Assembly (NCBI GenBank): GCA_009617715.1
Contig: VTFK01000118.1
Location: 248,001-312,000, forward strand
DNA: 64,000 nucleotides
From: Plectrocnemia conspersa
Taxonomy: Eukaryota > Arthropoda > Insecta > Trichoptera > Polycentropodidae
Direction: 5' to 3'
The position numbers and the translations under genes were made by a program. Positions 58,731 through 64,000 of the stretch are shown piece by piece. Position 1 is the first letter of the stretch, and each line of letters begins with the position of its first letter. The notes beneath the pieces were generated by a model. That model saw only the letters and a list, made by a program, of their open reading frames with translations. It was not told the origin of the DNA and searched no databases.

Positions 58731-58814
58731 AGGAAAAAAATCAAGCATGCGCAAAAACCAAACCACATCTTTCTAGCTTTATTTGTTTACGCACAAAAAA
58801 TTGTGGTCGGATAT

Positions 58815-59650
58815 ATCGATACTGAAATGTGTATTTAATGGTTTGGTATATATGTAAATATTGTTAAGTGGTTACCAAATTAGGTATACTATCTCAATTG
58901 GAGTACAGATTCCGTCATTATATAAAGAATATATGAAGTACGGCCTCTTATATATTATGATTTGTCATGCGATACGCAATCAATTAAGAAGCTCAAGGGC
59001 AGTGTGCTCCTTTTATAATCAGGCATTATACATGAGGAAATATAAATAATAACCTATTTTATTACCCTCAAAAAATCTACACGGTACGCTTAGATATGAT
59101 TAACTTAGTCGCGTCGACGAGTGTACTTGAGAAAGCATTTATTCAAGCTGCTGATAGGGAATATCAATAAGATTATTACCAGCTTTGCATGCAACTCTCT
59201 AATAAGCACAGCTATATGGATGTTAATAATCAGTCGGATAGAATTTATGTGTTTAAAAATAAATGCTAAAAATAATAGGAATATCTAAGATTTTTCGCTG
59301 ACTATCCAAAAACATATGTAATGGAGAATAGAAGTTTTGGCATCTTATTCTCTAATATATAATATATTATGGAGACATAAAAACATTTTTATTGAACATG
59401 CGATTGAAATAAAAATTTTGGTCTCGAAAAAAACAGATACAAATACGAAACTCGAACTTCACAAAAATTTGCGACGCACGCCTGTTTTTGAGGTAAGCGT
59501 CAAACAATAATAAGGGTGGGTTTGCAATATTCTGTTTCGCTCAACAAACCAATTCTGCGAGTTTTGGTCATAGTAGACACCGCTGACGAAGATTTTTTTG
59601 TTGTTGAGAAAAAGTGTCTCATTGTCTTGCATTTTGAAACAAAATAAAGG
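58815..59650. other. AT-rich DNA, possibly decayed LINE downstream part
   Basis: No gene. If the minus-strand RT at 59660-59960 continued, its C-terminus would fall here; FRYLYLFF near 59437 resembles the FKYLG block only weakly. Confidence 0.3.
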
Positions 59651-59659
59651 TTGAAAACT

Positions 59660-59960
59660 AAGCGAAGAATTCGAATATTGAATTGAGGACCCTAGCTATG
59701 TAGTATAAATTAAAAATAGTAGGAGAAAAAACACATCCCTGTTTGACACCTCTTTGTAATATAATATTTTTGGCTTGATATCCCTCAATGCTTATTACTG
59801 TTGATTGATTGCAATACATATTTTTAAGAAATCTTACATCTCTGTCATATAGAACGTATGCCCTCTATGAGGTAATTGTGTATCGCAATCGAATCAAATA
59901 TCAATATAAAATATTTTTAACAGTTCAGGATTTTCGAGCATTTAAAAATTTTCGTCAACT
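59660..59960 (-). pseudogene. RTE-like LINE reverse transcriptase relic
   Basis: On the minus strand YIDI.FDSIAIHNYLIE-like sequence (about 59905-59865, frames broken) precedes RDVRFLKNMYCNQSTVISIE and QRGVKQGCVFSPTIFNLYY at 59758-59699. The latter is the (R)GVRQGCVLSPxLFNLY box common to RTE-like and related LINEs and distinct from the Jockey GVPQGSxLGP box. A stop and loss of similarity follow. This is the only clear non-Jockey LINE here and the only one on the minus strand. Confidence 0.75.
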
Positions 59961-60009
59961 GTAATTTTTTGTATTTTTATTTATTTATTATATAAATGTG
60001 AACTTCTTA

Positions 60010-60480
60010 GTGAGCGCCCTGTATTTTGATTAATGACAGTTGCGAGCTTTTCTTTTACATTATGACTTACGACACACACTATACGCATCACACAAATGTT
60101 ATACATGTCGCGATAAAGCGAATCGAACAATTGCATACATGGCCTGCTTTTTAAATAAATTATGCTTGATAAATGACTTAATTGATACGTCTCGAGAGCA
60201 GAGTCCGTGTCGCAAGACGGGGCAGGTGTTTTTGCACGGTCGCCCGACCATTAATCCTTGTCTGGTGACAAATAGTTTGCCAGTCTGGTGTCAACTCCAC
60301 CATTCCGCCACTCCTCACTTCGCTTTTCCACTCGGTCTCCATCTTTTGTAAACTGGCAAACTTTGCCCAGAGCACTTTTCACGGCGTCACGTGTCGCGCC
60401 GAGGATACTTGTCTTCGTTACGAACAACTTCCCTTTGTACACCCCTCCTGATGCTACTCATCTGCTCGACTGAAGATAAT
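60010..60480. other. GC-richer non-coding island
   Basis: Frames are open on both strands (61-103 codons in four frames, 60040-60473) with no domain, the usual sign of a GC-rich non-coding block. CGGTCGCCCGACCATTAATC (60238-60257) includes a short palindrome and a homeodomain-like core. Confidence 0.4.
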
Positions 60481-60639
60481 ACTCCGTAAATAATATATTT
60501 TAAATGCAGGATATAATACAAAGACATAATAAATCATATGAAAGTGATATGTGTATCATAACACCGTACCACTTAAACGGTGTCCATCATTGTTTACTGT
60601 GTATATAATATATATATCTACATCCCTGACGGTGTTTGA

Positions 60640-60990
60640 TATTAATATAACTCTCGATGGGCTCTAACGCCATTTTTTGTGGAAAGTATCACGTGTAGTG
60701 TAATTTGTTTTCGCCACAGCATCCGAGATGGAGTGCGGCGAAAAGTGCCAAAATGGAAGTGTATCCACTGAAGCGAATGATGGATCGCCTCGCCCCGGTC
60801 ACGGTGACAATGACAAAGCATATTCTTGATTAATATGTCCTGGTCTGCACCCTCTCCTCGTCATCCGCCAGGTTTTCCCGTCTAAACGGCGACAGGTCAT
60901 CCAGGGATAAGTTGCTAACATTAATGGTTTACGGTCAGCCGTAATTTATCAATATCATACGTAGCGGCCGTTCAAAGTTTCGTAAGCTTC
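60640..60990. other. Regulatory-like non-coding island
   Basis: Complex block: GGAGTGCGGCGAAAAGTGCC, GCCCCGGTCACGGTGACAAT, CTTGATTAATATGTCC, GTCAGCCGTAATTTATCAAT. No ORF. Enhancer-like, inferred. Confidence 0.4.
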
Positions 60991-63500
60991 CATGGTTAAA
61001 TTTTGGGTCTGAAACGTAATATTTTGTATAGTATATTCTATGAATATCATATGTACTATTGTCACATAAAAAATATGTTTTTTGTGTATATTATTTTCTA
61101 TTAGTGATACCACTTATACATTTGTAGGTACATGTATGTATTAAAAATGATTTAGTAAAAAACACTATTGTATAATAAAGAACATTTATTATACATCGGA
61201 CACATGTTGGCATTGTTTGAAGTTTTTAGTTTAAAATAATACTCTTTATTAGAAATTTTTCACTAGTATATATATTTGCCCTGGCTAAATTTCAACGATA
61301 TTTATTTGTGGTAAAAGATAAAGCTAAAAAATACATCACATATATTAGATTTATACGTTTTATTTGTAGTGTGCAGTAAAACGAATAATTCGTGCATTAA
61401 AATATTAAAAAACGAGCATTAAATAAATATATATATTATTACATTGAACGATATTTCATCTGTAATGTGCACTTAAACGAATTATTTGTGCATAAAAATA
61501 ATAGTTAATGGGTTAAAATTATTTTCTGATTTCTATGCAACAATTGTTTATATTTTATGGTATTTTCATAGAACTCTTTTAAAAATGACCCTTTATCTGG
61601 AATAAGTTAAATAGTCAGACTTATTCGCTAGTTCGTTTTAAAATAGCAGCCATTCAAAAAAAATCACACAGCAATAAATAAATATGATAAAAATGTTATC
61701 TTAATTATTTATTAAATAAAAAAATATTGAAAATTTTAAGAACCATCACATATTTTTTAGCATATATAAAGATGATTCTTGCGACTTTTTCCGAAGGAAA
61801 TAATTAAAAATTACACTTAAGTATTGTAAAATGAACATTAAATATTTTTATTAGTAGATTTTTTTTATATATGATATATATATATATAACCTCGAAAGCT
61901 TTTATATATATTTTAATATCATTACCATTTTAATATAACTTCTAACCATTAATGAAATAAATAATTGTATTACATAAGTGACTAAATGCATATACATACT
62001 AATTATGGTATTTCGATGTTCTTAATTTCTCGAGAAGTGAGAATTTTAATTTTCAATAAATTTCGGTAAATAAAAAAATGAACCTAATATATAGTACATA
62101 TGTGATAATAAAACTGTATATTATTGTAGATATCTTTATATTATTGATTAACAGAGAACTGGTTGATCGTTGAGGAGAATAAACTTAAATAGGATGATGA
62201 TTTGTTATAATGGTTGCTAATAATCAAAGGACCAGAAGGGATCGATCTACTTTGATTGTTACGTAGAAATTTCGGGCTCCCGTATTTATACTCGAATCGT
62301 AGAAAAAATTCCTAATAACAACTGTTGCTAATTTAATTTTTTTTCTATTTTGAACAAGATTCAGATAAAAAATCTTTTTGGATTATATAAAATATAATAT
62401 TAAAGTTTGCTTACAGGCAAATTTTATGGCGTAACTCTGCGAGAAGGTGCCATACAATTTTCAATTAGCCAATTTCCATGTAAAACGATTTTTACTATAA
62501 AATTATTATTGCAGTCTTTAGATTCTAAAACTAAAAATAAGGCCGATTATTTGAGAATATCTTTAACCGATTATTCGAATACTTATGATCTCTATTTAAG
62601 GCTTTCAATAATGCATGCATATTTTTAAGCATCTAGTACGCGCCTACCCCTTTTAATGCAGTGGCTTAAAAAATGCAAAGGTTGTTGTACATTGAAACAT
62701 ATCAGTACAAATTTTATTTTCATCAAAAAAGGCTCCATGAAATTTCTTGAAAAATTTACGAGAAATAATTATTGTGTAGCTTTAAAAAATGTATATATAA
62801 TAAGGAAAAATATACATGTCCTATACATTATTTGTATTTTCTTATTGTTTTATTTTTGAAACTGTATATTTATTAAATACACATTTATTTAATAAATAAA
62901 ATATATAGTAACTCATTAATAATATATTATGAAAGTTTGCACTGAACACTTTTATAAGAAACATGGTGTATAGAAAAAAAATCGCTTCGTGACTTAAAAT
63001 AATTGTATATTTTTTATTAGAATAGTTTTTTTATACGTAAATAAATAAATTCAACCATTTTTTCCAAGTGTTAGTTAATGTACATTATTATCCATATGTA
63101 TCCGTTAACCGTATCCATTTCGGAACCATACTTAGTTGATAGTATTAAATAACTTATTATAGCAAACTATTTGATGAACTGACTTAACATCTAACAATTG
63201 TAATAATAAAATTTATAAAAAATTATTGCCGATATCTATGATCTACTAATTATCAATCTACTAATTATCTTTGTGTTATTCGTCTAACTTTAGTCTAAAA
63301 AAATTTATTCCAAGTGATTATGCTTCGCGACTTTCAAATATTGCTTAACATATTATTCTAATTAAATAGCGCTGTTTATTAGTATCCTACAGTAGTGTCA
63401 TAGAACTATCAACAGTTTTTAACCTAGGCTTCACTTGAATAAATATCGAGACGGAAGGTGTACAAGTAAATATTCCTATTTACATAAGTACAGAGATAAA
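60990..63500. other. AT-rich desert
   Basis: Very AT-rich. Contains one tandem duplication (see 61355-61502). Plus frames at 62407-62628 and 62656-62859 (73 and 67 codons) are Ile/Phe/Lys-rich and unrecognised. Confidence 0.45.
61355..61502 (+). repeat. Imperfect tandem duplication, about 94-bp period
   Basis: Unit 1 (61355-61407) carries TTTGTAGTGTGCAGTAAAAC and GAATAATTCGTGCATTAAAA. Unit 2 (61448-61502) carries CTGTAATGTGCACTTAAACG and GAATTATTTGTGCATAAAAA. The ordered similarity indicates an old tandem duplication. Confidence 0.6.
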
Positions 63501-63930
63501 TCAAAATAAACACACTTGACATCAAAGCAAACCGTCTGCCTGCGACTCTTCAATTCCATCACTTCTATTTTTGTCGGTTTTAGACTCGAGAATTCCTCAG
63601 ATATTCGATTCGGCTGCAATCCTGACCGCCAAATGAGCGATGGCCGCTGCCGTCTTGACTAATAGACGGATCGTCGTTGAGTAATGTCACCGCTCAGTCA
63701 TTGTCTGACATTCGCCGAGGTCTCGAAATTAAACGGCTTCTTCCGAAACGATCTCGTTGTCACCTGGCTTCCTGCGGCTTTCCAAAGCTTCATTATTTCG
63801 CCTCAGCCACTTGAATCGCACGGACAAGATAACGAGACCATTACGCTCATAAATCACAAGATAAAACGCCAACATTCACAAAGTTTAAAAGGAGCGCTCT
63901 TTCTCTGTGTACACCACCTGGAATACGGTC
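63500..63930. other. Regulatory-like non-coding island
   Basis: Complex, GC-richer block near the window edge (GCGATGGCCGCTGCCGTC, CCTGGCTTCCTGCGGC, GAATCGCACGGACAAG, ACGAGACCATTACGC). No ORF above 60 codons. May continue a conserved element series beyond the window. The last 60 bases are AT-rich. Confidence 0.4.
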
Positions 63931-64000
63931 TTTTTAATATAGAAAACATTTCTGATGACGTATACTGTTTTAAATATATATTTTTATTTATTATATTAAT

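Larger units (their letters stand above)
57045..58810 (-). mobile_element. Mariner relic, split by a hAT element
   Basis: Minus-strand mariner (Tc1/mariner, DD34D type by its motifs) starting at about 58810, where ATATCC(GACCACAATTTTTTGT) may be its end, an inference. It is truncated at the far side near 57045. The region 57090-58172 is a later hAT insertion; removing it together with one copy of CTCGTGAT rejoins HHE...ITKKYYKK, in the order expected in mariner transposases. The coding region is heavily damaged. Confidence 0.85.

Overview
The window reads as nuclear DNA of an arthropod, most likely an insect. It is AT-rich throughout, has no bacterial-type gene packing, and is full of decayed eukaryotic transposons (Jockey-type and RTE-like LINEs, Tigger/pogo, mariner, hAT, PIF/Harbinger, piggyBac-type MITEs, a tRNA-derived SINE). 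The order cannot be fixed from sequence alone. I found no intact host protein-coding gene on either strand. The longest open frames (about 120-177 codons) are transposon relics, a TA microsatellite, or chance frames in GC-richer blocks. The window therefore looks like a gene desert: intergenic DNA or a very long intron.

Two kinds of sequence alternate. The first is AT-rich filler with simple repeats and transposon relics. The second is a series of GC-richer, high-complexity blocks of 200-1000 bp without codon structure, often open in several frames at once and rich in homeodomain-type TAATTA cores. The clearest lie near 480-690, 4470-4960, 5540-6180, 8230-8530, 11380-11850, 13060-13430, 16480-17790, 26560-26860, 28300-28800, 29640-30180, 30690-31240, 33080-33640, 36950-37380, 39500-41420, 45090-45900, 46790-47170, 49400-50980, 55720-56830, 60010-60990 and 63500-63930. 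They look like conserved non-coding or enhancer-like islands around a developmental regulator outside the window. That is inference.

Transposon layout, left to right: half of a TIR element (1431-1880); a hAT-type terminus (2215-2311); an internally deleted Tigger (6287-7291); a Tigger/jerky transposase relic (14770-15795); a 5'-truncated Jockey-type LINE with an AAAT tail (18500-19893); one end of a GGCCACACAC element (21321-21620); the full-length TIR element related to 1431-1880 (23967-25037); a Jockey RT scrap (30307-30400); a PIF/Harbinger MITE (31642-32210) sitting inside the target-site duplication of a hAT-like MITE (32216-32511); another Jockey RT scrap (34858-35100); a GC-rich MITE with GCCGCGCCGACA-type repeats and a 9-bp duplication (42210-42704); a Jockey relic (43055-43505); the full GGCCACACAC element (43602-44270); a tRNA-derived SINE (47548-47750, sister 51112-51290); a second Tigger with the same internal deletion (47957-49025); a TAGAG-ended TIR element (53743-54570) carrying a 105-bp piggyBac-type MITE (53953-54057); a Jockey relic (54600-55115); a mariner relic (57045-58810, minus) split by a hAT (57090-58172) with a perfect 8-bp duplication; and an RTE-like RT relic on the minus strand (59660-59960).

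Nothing here works as an operon or pathway. The informative content is the order of nested insertions, several undescribed-looking non-autonomous families, and the islands of possible regulatory DNA. All homology calls were made by eye from protein motifs and inverted repeats; no database was searched.
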